Of a stretch of DNA of 64,000 bases, positions 1-13,439 are shown in pieces. The notes under the pieces are model-generated. The model had not been told where the DNA came from, searched no databases, and saw only the letters and a program-made list of their open reading frames with translations. Source of the stretch: Strongylocentrotus droebachiensis (lineage: Eukaryota > Echinodermata > Echinoidea > Camarodonta > Strongylocentrotidae); NCBI GenBank assembly GCA_035222895.1, contig JAVYIG010000096.1:248001-312000 (forward strand), read 5' to 3'. The translations under genes and the position numbers were made by a program. Every line of letters begins with the position of its first letter. Position 1 is the first letter of the stretch.

Positions 1-1667
1 ATGTATATAATAATGTAAACATAACTATCGATACAACGTATGAGATAATTTCTGATGAGGTAATTTTCTAATCGTCATTAAATTATTGTTGGTACTGTTA
101 AGGGAAAGGAAATGTATTCACTTCTTGACCATTGCATAGACAAAGTCTACAGGAAAAGGAAACATTAAATTAGCTAATGTAAGTTTCGGTCAAATATAAC
201 ATTTCACAAGTGTTCAGTGCTTTTTCGGTAATTTAATCCAATCATAATATATATATATGTATATTTTTGTCTTGAATTGGCAACAATTCACATAATTTTC
301 TTCAGGAAATTCCTCTTAGTTTCAACCAAAGATAGATGTTAAGATAACAACCGATGAAGATTGCGTAAGTGTATGCCGTCATTAGAACAGGACTTCGAAT
401 CTATTGCGTGATGCAGAAGATATCTGGCAGTGGCGTAGCTAATTAAGAATTTTGTTTAATGAGGGGTTGGGGCGCTGCAAGACATTACACAGTTTTTGTT
501 TAACATGAAATGGTCATGCACTAATATTCTCAATTTACTGATGAAGATTGTACACTGCCAACCTTTAATGAGTGGGAATGACAATGCGACCGTGGAAGAA
601 TCTTCATAAATATCATAATAAATACAAGCAGAACAAATAAAATTGAGAACAAATCATACAAATTCAGATTAGATGTAACTACATAGGGATAGAAACATTA
701 GATGAAATAATGATCGATGACTCAGAAGTGCCCCCCCCCCCTCTAAAAAAAAAATCTAAAAAATTCACCACCTTATAAACAAACCTAAAAAAAAGGCTAA
801 CAAACTTTTTGTATTACTCAAATTTGTCTTTAAGAGTAAGGAAAAGAAAAAATAGACATTTAATAATATACAAAGGCACAGTGAAATCATACATATTAAT
901 AGACAATGATATAGTGAAAGAGAGATGAAAGATGGAGGAAAAGAGCAGATAATTCTTAAAAATCTTAAAAAATAAATAAACGTACCATTTTGACTTGAAG
1001 CTTCGAATTGGAAATAACTCTTTTGATGAAAACTCTACGCTGGTATTGCACGAATCTCGGTAAAGCCGCCAAGTTAAACTCTGCTCTTTTCCTTAAAAAA
1101 ATAATTCCTAAGAACAACTTCAATGACACTTTCTCTCAGCTTGACCGTTAAGTATTACTTCTTCAGGTACTTGTATAATTGTGAAAAGGGTGATATGGAG
1201 ACTTTATTTCTCGCAAAGCTTGAAAGTTCTGATGCCTGTCGACTACCGTCCTTGTAATGACAAACTCTCAGCCATCCCACCCTTTTATGTCAGTAATTTT
1301 TTTTAACTTCGGTTTGAATAAACAGGATGGGTATTTTTCTCCCTGACTTGTTTAATGATAAGGTCTTTGATGTCATTTCCATGCTAAATGTGTACGATAG
1401 TATTTTCATCCCAACCAAAATCTAATTTCGGAGGTGAGTGGGTATGCAGGGAAAGTCCCGGATTAGCGCAGTGTAGTCTTCTTTCAATGCCTTGGGTATA
1501 GTTTTTCATAGCTGTCCACATGGATCGTATTGCCTCGTCTATTTGTAGATTACTTCCGTAAGTTTATGCGAGGACGAAGTGAGCGAATATGGTAACGTTT
1601 GTGGTGGTTTGATTAACTTAGATTGAGTTAATTATATCCCGGCCTTTATTAATAAATCTCAAGGCTC
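1..1667. other. Non-coding stretch, no gene seen
   Basis: AT-rich sequence with short homopolymers (a C run near 731-742, A runs near 743-795). I see no long reading frame, splice-bounded exon or recognisable repeat termini. A short motif at about 430 (CAGTGGCGTAGC) resembles the start of common dispersed repeats, but no other end is visible. Confidence 0.6.
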
Positions 1668-1826
1668 TTAAAGCCCCACTGCACTGCATCTCTATATAGG
1701 AAACAATGCCTAAGCGGTGACTGTTGTTCCCCTATGGTCCCTTTTTCTTATGTTAATTGAGAGTTGTCAGTGACCATGCAGGGTGGTCTTTTCCCTCCTG
1801 GCCAAACTAGTGCAGATAGGCTTTAA
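1668..1826. mobile_element. TTAA-flanked MITE, family 1, copy 1
   Basis: TTAA at 1668-1671 is followed by AGCCCCACTG, and the right side ends in GATAGGCT then TTAA at 1823-1826. Internal sequence matches two longer copies at 21612-21815 and 33040-33233, with a shared inner segment around CCTCTTTTTCTTATGTTA. TTAA target duplication is the hallmark of piggyBac-type transposition; no transposase is present, so this would be a non-autonomous copy. Here it is the most diverged and shortest of the three. Confidence 0.6.
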
Positions 1827-1974
1827 AACACATTTCCCCCTCCACCTAAAATGTGACTAAACAGAAAAATGAAAGAATATTATGGGACCCATGTCGCTTT
1901 TACATAGCGACATTGATTAATTGAGTAATATCGTAATGAAATATATGGAGAAGAGGCTGTTTGACAATTTTAGC

Positions 1975-2240
1975 AGTTACTGTACACATAATTGTTCGTT
2001 AGTTATTTTAAAACTAGTTTTAAAATTAGTTATTTAACATTTAAATACAAAATCAGTTAATTTACAGGTAATTGTAAACCAGTTATTTACATTTAATTGG
2101 AAATCTGTTATTTTACGTTGAATTTTCAAATCAGTTTGTTTACATTTTATTGTAAAATCAGTTATTCTACATTTAATTGTAAAATCAACTATTCGACATT
2201 CTATTGTAAATCAGTTTTTTTATATTTAATCTAAAAGCAG
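1975..2240. repeat. Degenerate ~32-bp tandem repeat
   Basis: A run of about eight imperfect units, each built on the theme ATCAGTTATTTTACATTTAA followed by TTGTAAA. Very AT-rich; no coding potential. Confidence 0.7.
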
Positions 2241-2447
2241 TTGCTTTTACTTTCATTATTCTTTGCTATTCATTGTTTTGACCTTTAAAAAAAAAAAAAT
2301 ATTGGATTGTTTAAAGCACTCTCATCACACGTGTGCACTCTGTAAGAAAAGTAAATTACCGTAAATCATTTTGACTGTATAAATATTGAAATATAATCAA
2401 TTAATAACTTTCTTTTCGGTGACGCATTACGTAATGCCCAAATAAAA

Positions 2448-2480
<33 letters not shown>

Positions 2481-2711
2481 ACTAACGAGATAGAAATTAA
2501 GAGGGGGCTGGGGGAGGGGGGGGGGGGGGAGAGGGTTACTTACACAATGTTTAACAGAACACGATTTTTTCACACCCACTTCCAGCACCTATTTCTGCTG
2601 ATCCATTCTTTTTATTTGACATTGATCTATTGCGAGTTTCTAAAGGAGGGGGGTGGGGGTGGGGGTGGGGGGGGGGTGGGAGGGGTGATGGGGGGGGGGG
2701 GGGGGGGGGGG
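2448..2711. repeat. (GA)n followed by interrupted poly-G tracts
   Basis: A GA repeat (2448-2480) leads into G runs at 2503-2533 and again at 2645-2711, the latter as many runs of 4-17 G separated by single T or A. The plus strand could form stacked G-quadruplexes. The glycine-rich reading frame across it is a by-product of the G runs. Confidence 0.8.
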
Positions 2712-2732
2712 CTTGGCTCCCTGCCTTCCATT

Positions 2733-3321
2733 GTGATGATCAACACCATCATACTATCTCTGTTATCTTTACTATTACGAACATGGAACAGTGGTGCGAT
2801 TAAGAGTCGGTAACCCTTCTATAGCATTTTTAACTGTTTTATTCGCACCATCATTGCACAACCGAGTAGAAATAAAACATTATTAAGACTTATCATTTTA
2901 GATAAACTTTCTCCATGCCCTTAATTAGGTGATGATCAACACCATCATACTATCTCTGTTATCTTTACTATTACGAACATGGAACAGTGGTGCGATTAAG
3001 AGTCGGTAACCCTTCTATAGCATTTTTAACTGTTTTATTCGCACCATCATTGCACAACCGAGTAGAAATAAAACATTATTAAGACTTATCATTTTAGATA
3101 AACTTTCTCCATGCCCTTAATTAGGTGATGATCAACACCATCATACTATCTCTGTTATCTTTACTATTACGAACATGGAACAGTGGTGCGATTAAGAGTC
3201 GGTAACCCTTCTATAGCATTTTTAACTGTTTTATTCGCACCATCATTGCACAACCGAGTAGAAATAAAAACATTATTAAGACTTTTCATTTTAGATGAAC
3301 TTTCTCCATACCCTTAATTAG
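2733..3321. repeat. 196-bp satellite-like tandem array, 3 copies
   Basis: Three head-to-tail copies start at 2733, 2929 and 3125, each beginning GTGATGATCAACACC and ending CCCTTAATTAG. Copies 1 and 2 appear virtually identical. Copy 3 carries a few changes near its end (extra A in the poly-A stretch, a T for A in the TTATCATTTTAG segment). No open frame spans a unit. Confidence 0.9.
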
Positions 3322-6119
3322 GGATTGGGGATTGAATAAAGAAATATGACAAATGTTATCGGTCTTCTAAATCAGATCTTTTAAAATAAAATAGTTGTCC
3401 TTGTGGTATGTACATCTGGTTTAGAAACAAAACGCAACGGCAAAAAGCTCTACAGATAACTACATGATTTGCTCATTTAGTAAATAGGTAAACAGATAGA
3501 TATATAAATACATAGATTAATCAGTAAATATATGAATAAAGTAAATAAATCAGGGGAAAAAGGAACAAAAGAAACCAACAAGAACTTCCGAAATATAAGA
3601 AAAAGACGGATGATGGAAAAGAAGAAAAAGAAGAAAGAGATAAATAAATAAAGAAAGAATGAAGGATAGAGAGATGAAAGCAAGAAGGAGAGAAATAAGT
3701 AAAGAAATGAAGAAAGAATTAGATGAAGACACAGAATGAGATCGTTAAATCGTGATCGTCGTAAGGCAAAATCATAAAAAACACCTCCAATGCTAGACCA
3801 CTGTCAATGATAAAGATAACCACTGATATATGGGTATATTGAATCCAAACATATCTTGATTTACTGATAAACAGAACTCTACGTCGGTGTTTCCTTTGTC
3901 AATGCTTTCTTTGCTATTATCTTGAATTGAATATTTTGTTTGTAATTTTTTCCATCGCCAAGCATTTGAAATATTCGGTTAGCAAAGAATCGCATCATTA
4001 TTGTCTTTCATTATCTTTCCTTAGTTTCATCACATCAACTGATCTTTCATATATCTACTACCCTAATCACTTATGATGTTAAATACAATCATTATGAAAT
4101 ATTGTACTCACTAGCTAATACATGATAATGTGTAATCATTTTATAGTAGCACACTGTTATTCGTATCTTTATATATCAGACTCGACATTTTCTTTGACTT
4201 GGTGTACATTATGTCTAACACGGTTATCTATCTGTTTGAATTTTTTTCTTTTTATTTGAAATCTAACTTCAAGTTTTTGTTGCAATAAAGAAATAAAATA
4301 ATGAAATATATATATATGACTGTATTACCAATTTGTCTTGAAAACAACAACGATCAAACAATTATTTAAACATGTGAAACGACAAGTTTCCTAATAACAA
4401 CTTTAATTAAGAACATAGATATAATACATTGTTCGAACGTTGGAATGGGGACCTTTTGATCCTATGAATAAAATATTTTAAATAGACAATAAACATACAC
4501 ATATTTTTCCATATGTCTTATTCTTTTTGGTTAATATGAAGAAGATTATCAAGTGATTTGCATTCCATACTCTTGTGTACCTCCATTAAATTTGAAAATC
4601 TGTGACATTTCCTTTAAGAATGAGATTCCGCCGTTACACCTTCGAAACAGAACAACAAATGCCGAATATTTCCCTCGAGAAAAGGTTATGATCCACTTTC
4701 GTACAACATTACCAAACGGGAGTCCCGAGACAGAAAGAGAAAAATAGACGGAATTAAGGAAATAAGGACGATTCATGTCACATTATAATTATAGAAAATG
4801 GATTTATACCCTTATTTTCATCGAAAGTGGAGTGTAGAGCATATTTGTTCTATTATAAAAAAAAAAACAACAACAAAAACCAACCAAAGCGGTAAATGTA
4901 AACATTTTTTTATTGGAGAAAATTTTATCAACGTTTTATTTTACCAATTTCCCTGCGTGTTCAGAATGTGGACTGTATCAGTATACCAAACACGGAAGGT
5001 TAGTGCAATGTTTGAGATCTGTAATACAAAAAAGCATATCAATTTTTTTTAATGACGAGAGCAAGTGTTTCCGTCTAAGAAAATAGCAAAGAAACACTTT
5101 ACAGTCCATCCAAACTAAAAGGACGTGGTATTAAATACATTGAAATTTGTATCATTATTTTTTATCTCTAAAACTAAATTAACAAATCAGCTATTTTTTT
5201 TCCAATATTCCTTTTTATTTCTAACAATTGGAAACCAAGGAACAAACGAAATTGAAAGAATATAACAAAATAGGATTTGATGGTGAATGTGTGCTCCGTT
5301 AATATGCCTCCACATCAACGGACCGGTTTCCTAACATATCAGAATTGTATGCATACTTTTCAACATGGTTGTTCTTGGCGACCTGAAAGATTGTCCTGAG
5401 GATTGCGCAACAAAGCAACACACAATGTATGCAAACTGGATTCCATATATTATATCCAAATAATATATACAGGGATACGGTAAAGGTGAGAGTTGGAATT
5501 GGATTTTTATGTTCGGTTTAGGGTAAGGTTTTTTTTTTTTTTTTTTTTTTGGGGGGGGGGGGGGGTTTAGAGTTGAAGTTAGGTTAGGTGATAGTGCAGG
5601 AGATTGATCGTATTGTCGCCAGAGCATTTGTGTTACAACCGGACTGAAGTAGCTGACTTGGGAAATCCAACATTTGTAATGAGTCCATTTGTATGGAAAG
5701 TAGAAATCACTACAGCTGAGCGAATGTCAAATTGGCAAGTTCGTCAACCGACCCTGACGTAATTACGGACAACTCTCCCGTTTGACGTGTACTGAAATAT
5801 CGCTATATTTTTTTTTTTTTTTTTTAATTCCTAGACACATTCTCCCTTGGGGCACTACTCAAATTATACAAGGATAGATAATGTGTCATAGTATCATGAT
5901 ATTCTTATTTTTGTCCGATTTCATTCAAACTTTCACCAGTTTACTTTTCGGATTTTACTTTCTTCTTTAGAGGTCGGGGGAAATGCAAATGTAAACTAAT
6001 TTCTGTTGATTTGCAGGGCTGCATACAACTCATATTTTGTTATTTAAACATCTAAATATATTTAAGTTTCTAGACAAAGAACGAGAGTAAGTCGCCAGAT
6101 TCAATAGTAAAATGAGATT
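3322..6119. other. Non-coding stretch, no gene seen
   Basis: No exon-like frame. The only notable structure is a poly-T run followed directly by a poly-G run at about 5528-5566, and a poly-T run at about 5807-5825. Short A/T-rich microsatellites occur throughout. Confidence 0.55.
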
Positions 6120-6895
6120 TTGTATAATATTATCAATATTCATCAAGGAATCATAATTTTGACTCTGGAACTCTACAAGGCTATTATGATGTCATTACAA
6201 ACACTCCAAAATATTTGTCATCGAGCAATTCCAGATCAATTAACATCCCTAAATAATGTATATAGTACTACAAATATTAGATTTTTTTTTCTCGTAAAAT
6301 ATTAATAATGTTAATCAAGGAATTCTAATTTTGACCAAACAGATCGATTAATATCCCTAATTAATGTATATGGTACTGCAAATATTTGATTCTTTTTCTT
6401 TTTCGTAAAATATTATTAATATTAATCAAGGAATTCTAATTTTGACCCTGGAATTCGAGAAAGTTATTATGATGTCATTACAAACAGTCCCAAAATGTAC
6501 TTCATTAAGCAATAACAGATCGATTAATATCCCTAATTAATGTATATAGTACTACAAATATTTGATTCTTTTCTTTTTCGTAAAATATTATTAATATTAA
6601 TCAACGAATTCTAATTTTGACCCTGGAATTCGAGAAAGTTATTATGATGTCATTACAAACATTACCAAAATGTACTTCATTAAGCAATAACAGATCGATT
6701 AATATCCCTAATTAATGTATATGGTACTGTAAATATTTGATTCTTTTTCGTCAAATATTGTTAATATTAATCAACGAATTCTAATTTTGACCCTGGAATT
6801 CCAGAAAGTTATTATGATGTCATTACAAACAGTCCCAAAATGTACTTCATTAAGCAATAATAAATCGATTAACATCCCTGATCATTGTATTTGAT
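6120..6895. repeat. ~175-180-bp tandem repeat array, ~5 copies
   Basis: Head-to-tail copies containing AATCAAGGAATTCTAATTTTG, TTATTATGATGTCATTACAA and CGATTAATATCCCTAATTAA begin near 6120, 6300, 6414, 6594 and 6766. The second copy is shortened by an internal deletion to about 115 bp. Copies 3 to 5 are most alike, suggesting recent local amplification. Confidence 0.85.
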
Positions 6896-7260
6896 TCTTT
6901 TTCTCTGTTGTTATGGCAGCAAACTGTTTCCCTGCATGTGTATATCAACAGGATGAGGCCACCCTTTTGGGGTAGAATACGGAATCCGGGAACGAATTAC
7001 TCATCAAGGGCAAGGTTTTTATTGAAAACAAACCTGGATAATTTGGAAAGCCCGCTAGGAAATAAATAGAGAGAGAGAGAGAGAGGCGATGTGGCGTGCG
7101 CCTTTAATCAAGCTATAACAATGGAAGTTACAAACCGATTCATCCGAGGACGCAGATTTGTAACTGAGTAACTGAGTCACAAAGTTTCGGGTGGTGACGT
7201 TTAAAGGTCGGTCCCCAGATGTAAATTATCATATCTGAATGATACTAGTCTGTACAAACC

Positions 7261-7530
7261 CAATACACACTCACACACAAACACACACACACACGCACAT
7301 GAGAGAGAAGGAGAAGCGAGAGAAGGACACACATGCACACACAAAAACAGAGGATACGGACAGAGTCAGAGAGAGAGAAAGAGAGAGAGAGAGGGTGGGG
7401 GGGGGATGGGGGGGGGGGGAGTTATGCAAACACAGAGAGACAGACGGAAACAGAGACAGATGGAGAGAGATTATAGAGAGAGATACAGATAGACAGAGAA
7501 AAGCCAGATAGAAAGAAAGAGAGTAAAACA
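7261..7530. repeat. (CA)n / (GA)n composite microsatellite
   Basis: CA repeats (7265-7300) grade into GA-rich sequence with a G-run island at 7395-7420. A smaller GA repeat lies at 7070-7086. Open frames on both strands here are simple-sequence artefacts. Confidence 0.85.
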
Positions 7531-8201
7531 GAGAAAAATAACTTTGCATGAAAAGTCAACATTATCAACACTAGATCCGTTTGTAATATAAGTATCACTC
7601 TAAAAATATATCATATTCTCCCCTAAATCATACAAAGTTCCTTTTTGGAGGCATGCATGTATCTATAAATATATCAAACACTCATGACAGTTATAATTCC
7701 ATAACATATACATAAAACCTATGAAAATTGTCCAGGCAAGTCCATTTACAACAAGCAGGATACGAGAGAAATATGGGGAAAGTGGATGAATTTTGGAGAA
7801 AAAAAAAGCAATGTTATTTTCACTAATATTTCTGACAAGAGGGAAGTTCCGCGTTGTTATCTCGACCAATTTGCGGTGAGCTACAGGTGAGCTGATCCGG
7901 TGTCTAGTGTATTGTGATGTCATAATGGATATGATGACGACATGACATCTTTACTTTTATGCATGATGTAATACACGTTCAGCCTTCTAATTGGCTCTTC
8001 AAGATTACATTGGCAGTTTATCTACTTGTACGTACACGCATGCTAGTGTATGTATTCTTGCGCGAGTGTGTGTGCGTGTGCACGAGTGTGTGAGTGTTTC
8101 TATGTGTGCGCGGGAGGGTTGAGAAGTGTGTAAAGATAAGTGAGGATTTTGTGTATACCTGTTAAAATGTTTACAAACAGGTGAATGACATATATGTAAA
8201 A

Positions 8202-8262
8202 ATGGCTTATATTCCGGTGACCTGCCTGGTGCTGTTGGTATTACCCCCTCCCATCAAAATAG
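8202..8262 (+). CDS. Possible isolated signal-peptide exon
   Basis: ATG at 8202 opens a 20-codon frame with a hydrophobic core (MAYIPVTCLVLLVL then three prolines) and runs straight into a good splice donor, TAG|GTAATT, at 8262/8263. This is how a first coding exon of a secreted protein looks. I could not find a second exon or a promoter, and a 61-bp match of this kind can arise by chance. Kept as a weak candidate. Confidence 0.2.
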
Positions 8263-8790
8263 GTAATTCAATTAATTCACATTTTTCTTGACACTTTTCT
8301 TCTCATGAAACTTCTCAAAACCTTTCTTAGGATTCATCAAAAAGTATACTATGCGGACATATACATATAAACAAATACGAAAGGTGAAGGTTGTCTATGT
8401 TATCCACAAATAAAAGGGAAATATTGAAGCATACACAAATTGATAGCGGTTTATTCATCTTTAGAAATTACAAAAACAAGCAACACAAGGTCGCATAAAT
8501 TTCCCAAATACAAGGAAATTGTCATACCCTTAAAGAGAAGGTTGAGTTCTGGGAACATATGGAAACGTTTGCTTGTATTTGTCTCATAAAAGAATTTGAC
8601 CACGAACTGACTCCCACACGGTGTTGAGTGCTCAGGGGTCACAGGCCATTGGCTTCATCGGGCAGGTAGTTCCATTATGTGAATGGGTAAATTAACTATT
8701 ACAAAATGAGGGGACACATTACATTGTACAATAGGGACACACATTGGTTTTATTGTGCAGAACATACTCTTTTATTGACTTACTTATTGC

Positions 8791-9092
8791 ATGAAACTAT
8801 AAAACCAAAATGCATTTTGTATTATAACAATTGGAGTACAAAGAATAATAACAGGTGAATAAAATGCATAAACACCACAAACACCTGAGGACGAAGCATT
8901 CATAAATTTGAATACATATAGTTGATAAACGACTCCGATGAAACTATAAAACCAAAATGAAATTTGTGTTCTGGCAATTGGAGTACAAAGAATGATAGCA
9001 GGTGAATGAAATGCTTCAACAGCAACACAAACACCTGGGAAGCTAGGAAGCATCCATACATTTGAATAATTTAGTTGATAAACGACTCCGCA
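8791..9092. repeat. Two-copy ~150-bp tandem repeat
   Basis: Both copies start GAAACTATAAAACCAAAATG and end GTTGATAAACGACTCCG. The first spans about 8791-8938 and the second 8939-9092, with roughly 80 percent identity. A minus-strand open frame crosses both copies but shows no recognisable domain. Confidence 0.8.
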
Positions 9093-11879
9093 TGTGGACG
9101 TTTGTTGGAGCAGAAAGCAGTGCATTCTTAACAACACGAACCCATTTAACAGAATGTCGGAACGTAAATTAAATTTGGCGCGGTAGGAAAATGCATCTTT
9201 CTACCCTGCGACTTTAATGGTACGATCCAGTAAATTAAAACAGTAAAATGGCTCTTATTTTAAAATTACATATTAAATAAAACCCAAAACTTCAGTGATA
9301 TCAGAAAAAATATGTTATATCTTACTAATAATTAATAAAAGATGTATAAACATTGTGAAAGTGTCGCATTTTATGATAAAAGACACCGATTTAGCGAAGA
9401 TGACGTCATTAGTGCGCTTGCATCAGGGAGTTCAAGGTCAAAAGGTCAATTCAGACGCTGATAAGTTATTGGTCGAGCCTTTTTGTTTCCTTTATTCCGA
9501 CAAAATTATACAATCAATCAAAACAAGTTTGATACCAGAAGAAAACTAACGATTAGTATTTTCATTAACCGCTTGCCCCAAAGTCTCTTGACCACAGTGA
9601 AACGAGTGAGAGCTTGCGAGAGCGGCCAAAGTGTGATTGAAACTCGCTATTTGCTCTTCTCCAACGCAAAAAGAGACGACATTGTGCTGGCTAAATGTAT
9701 TTTTTTCCGACAAAAGTACAGAAAATTTGCATATGGTCTTTTTATATTATACTTTATGAAATGTTACTCGAGTGACTTCAGGGCGCCCCAATGCTGGAAA
9801 GAAACGCACATTTTAGAAAACTTCACTTTTTCATGGAAAAATGCTTATTTGTTCTATGCACGCAAGTCAGATTGAGCGGATGATACAACGTTTCCATATG
9901 AGGTGAAAATAATTTGTGAGCGTTATCATTCTTATTATGTAAGTGTGGAAGAACATCAGATAAGACATGTTCCCTGAAAAGCATGGCTCTTTAAATGCCT
10001 TAATATTCTAAATATGTCATGTAACATCTTAAAACTCCAGGGTAGGATTTTTACGCCACGTGTTCGTGTAGTCCCATATACATCTTTCGGTGTACAGTGT
10101 TTGTAACTTTAACAAGACTTGGCCAATTTTGTTATCATTTTGATGATTCCAGAACCTTGCATTACACACAAATTCTTTTATGCTAGATGATCAACCTTTT
10201 CTGGTCGATTCCACATCGTTTCTTTCACAATGCCATCGCATGACCAGAACTTCAACTTCATCTTTAATGGCAATCAATAGCATTTTAAAGATATATCTAT
10301 TTTGGGGAGATAGTATATTTACAATAAAAGAACGAAACGACACGGATACAGGAATGTTCTCATTGCCGGCAGACTGTAATGAGTACAAGGGGAATCGATT
10401 ATTTTTTTCAAAATGTGTTACAACCCGAATGGAAAACATGTATATATAATTCGGGATGTGGTAACGGCTTATGTCCCTGCGTTGCGTTTCCGCTCCCAGA
10501 TACCACTTCCGAAATATATTTGACAGCTGTTGGAAAATACAACAAAAAGGATAAAAGGACAAAAAAGAAAAAGAAGAAAAGGAACAAGGTGAAGTAAAAG
10601 GGGGAGGATGGGGAGACAAGAGGAAGAAAAAGAAGGAACTAAAGACAGAAGGAAATAAGAAAAGGAGGGGAAGGGGAAGATGGAGAGGAAAAAGACAAAG
10701 AATGAAAACAAGGAGATGAATGAGAAGAAAAAAAAGTAGGAAGAAGAAAGAGTAGAAATAAGAGTAATTTTGTATGCTCTAATTTGTTTGAGCAGATCTG
10801 TGAACTGTTCTCTGAGCTCCCTTGACGCCTCAAAAACACGATTACTCTTATTTTAGTTAGGGACAAATATGAATAGATGAATAAAGACAGAAATAAATAG
10901 AGAGAAAGAGATAGAGAGACGAATAGAAAAAGAGGGAGGTGAGAACAATGTTTTGTAATGAGTGCGCTAGAGTCCTTTCAAAAGTACCCCAAAAATAGGT
11001 TTTTATGTGGAAAGGAATATAATCTTAACATGCATTTTATAGAATATATAAACAATATTGTTAAGTATTATATTTGATCATGTCGATTGTGGAGCTCTTT
11101 TTATCTGCCATTAAACGTTCGGAGTTTTGGGCTGTAGAGCATGGTTTCTCACACCCTTTCTATGACGGTCCATAGATGATTTTTATGATAGTTGTAAGGT
11201 CCGAAACATGGGATACCATCCGCTTGAAAATTGTTATGGTCAATCGTATACCTCAACAATGTACATTATGAATGCTGGAAAAGCAAAAGTCTCTAACATT
11301 GCTCAATTTTGTCTCAGACTTAGACAATCTACTCCTAAATTTTACAGTAATAACACTTGCACACTTAAGATAATAAATGTAAATGTAAATAAAGAAATTG
11401 GAGACCACTGCTTAGGCGGTACGGACTTTGAGAAGCCTTGCTTTAGAGGTTATTTCGAAGCAGAATACTTTATCAATCCTCGTGAATTGTTGAGAATTTT
11501 TTTTTCGAACGTACATTAGGATTTCCGTTTTTTGTAATAAAACATTTAACCACGCATTGAAACCTTTTAAGCATTTGACTCACATTCTCAAGTCCTCGTA
11601 GTCATATTCTTATATTATTTGGTAGGTTTTACCATGAATTATAAATAGTAACAAAATTATCAATTATTGATGTTACTTGGTGTGTAGTTGATTGCGTGCT
11701 TCAGCACGTGGAAAAACCCTCAATTTTTTTAAAAAACAAGAACTAAAATCCATGTCATATTTTATAATTTCAATGGTCGATTCGAGAGTGAGAATCATTT
11801 TTCCAAGAAGTACTTGATTTTGAACTGCAATATGATGCTTGTTCTAAAAAGCGATACATTTCAAATTATGTATTTCCGC
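9093..11879. other. No supported gene
   Basis: Several open frames of about 90-140 codons occur (for example 9483-9875 and 11208-11519, plus strand), but none shows a recognisable motif, signal peptide or paired splice sites. A purine-rich, minus-strand CT-rich tract spans 10550-10760. I see nothing else. Confidence 0.5.
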
Positions 11880-12110
11880 TTTCTATATCTCTCTTTTTGC
11901 TCTCTCTCCTCTGTCTCTCCCTCTGTCTGGCTGTCTCTCCTGTGGTTCCCTGTGTCTCTCTCCCCTGTCTCCCTCTCTCTCTCTCTCCCTATATCTTTCC
12001 GTCTCTCTCTCTCTGCTGTCTCTCCATCTGTCTGTCTCTCTCTCCTCTCTCTCCTCTCTCTCCCTCTGTCTCTCTCCCCTCTCTTCCTTCTTCCTTCTAA
12101 CTTGACGTCA
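11880..12110. repeat. (CT)n / (CTGT)n microsatellite
   Basis: Long imperfect CTCTCT tract with CTGTCTCTC interruptions. Leucine/serine-rich frames across it are artefacts. Confidence 0.85.
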
Positions 12111-12359
12111 TAGGAATATATCAACAATGTAAACTACTCTTTTCTTGAGTTGATTTTGTTTGGCAATTAGTCACAATTAATTATTTTGGCAACAATTATT
12201 TTGCCGACAGAAATTGGTCGCGGGTGGTAGGCACACTTACCATGCATGGACGAGCCATCACGCACCCCACTGACCTGCTCTTGTTCGAACTTGATTCAAT
12301 ACGTATTTTGCTTTCGCGTACTTTTACATATTCAATTCTATGACGTTGCACTTAACTTA

Positions 12360-12557
12360 ACACACACACATACACTCCCACACACACATACATACACATT
12401 TCCTCTTCCTCTCTCATCTTTCTCCTACTGCTAACTCTCCCTCTCTCTCTTTCTCTCTCAACCATGCACTCACGCTCTCTCGCTCTCTGTCGTGTCTCTC
12501 TCTGTCTCTCTCCTCTCTATCCCACTCCTCTCATTCTCTCTCTCTCTCTCTCTCTAA
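12360..12557. repeat. (CA)n then (CT)n microsatellite
   Basis: CACACA-rich sequence at 12360-12402 followed by CT-rich sequence to about 12555, then a short AT repeat. Confidence 0.8.
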
Positions 12558-12654
12558 ATATATATATAACTTACCTTACTTGTTGTATTAACAGGATATC
12601 TATATATAACTTTAAACGGTACATTAGCAGGACATTATACAAACTGGTATATTA

Positions 12655-12722
12655 CCCTAACCTTAACCCTAACCCTGAATTGAAATAAAACTCGAGACTT
12701 GAACTTGAAACCCTAACCCTAA
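12655..12722. repeat. Short interstitial telomere-like repeat
   Basis: Imperfect CCCTAA units (CCCTAACCTTAACCCTAACC at about 12655, then again after a 35-bp gap near 12710). This is the TTAGGG-type telomere unit seen from the other strand. Only a handful of units, so an internal remnant rather than a chromosome end. Confidence 0.6.
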
Positions 12723-12890
12723 ATTCAAAACAATAGAACTGATTAAAATAATTACTATTGATGAATAAACCTATTGTTTCTTGGGAGGCCTATAAGTTTC
12801 CTCTGTCTGCAAAAGTACATAGAGGGCAGTAATTATATTGCTCAATCGTTAACAGGACATGATAATGTTCTACTATTGACCATGTCTACT

Positions 12891-13400
12891 TTAAAGGTAT
12901 TACAAAGTTTTGGGAAATTCTGAAAAATGGGTGGATAGTGATTCTTTACCATTTTGATATATTTGGATGCCCCTGTGTATGTATTAAAAGCACTAGAAAT
13001 GTTAGCCCCTTAAACACTTCTGCTTTCGAGAAAAATTGAAAATAAAGATTTACCGGTGCTCCCGGTAAATTTTGATAAATTTCAAATAGCTCCTACGGCC
13101 GTACAATGGTAGCTGCGACCATGAAAATCTCAGAATATGTAGTTGTGGTATATAATTTCCGAACGGGAATAGCTAATCGGTCGATTTTAGTCAAGAAACA
13201 TTGTTTTATAACTTAATTAATATCTTGACCTTGAGAGGGAGCTATATAACATAAAGTGTTTATTATTTACAATTTCATCACTTTAGAGTCGATTTCGACC
13301 ACGACAACGATCAGTGAATATTTTAGTATCGCATATGCTTCCAATATGTTCATTTGAACCAAATTCAGGGCCCCATACCAAAACTTTGTATTCCCTTTAA
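12891..13400. mobile_element. TTAA-flanked MITE, family 4
   Basis: TTAA at 12891-12894 precedes AGGTATTACAAAGTTTTGG, and the right end reads CCAAAACTTTGTATTCCCT then TTAA at 13397-13400. The two ends are inverted repeats matching at about 17 of 19 positions. The body is about 500 bp and non-coding. Ends and target site are of piggyBac type; autonomous source not in the window. Confidence 0.65.
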
Positions 13401-13439
13401 CAACATATGTCCGTCTAATGACGCTGTGAGGTATATATA

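Noticed and set aside
9483..9875. 130-codon plus-strand frame
   Set aside because: No recognisable domain, no splice context, and no clear initiation; expected by chance at this length in some frames.
11208..11519. 103-codon plus-strand frame starting MGYHPLENCYGQ
   Set aside because: Has an ATG and a few cysteines but no signal peptide, domain or repeat partner; insufficient to call a gene.
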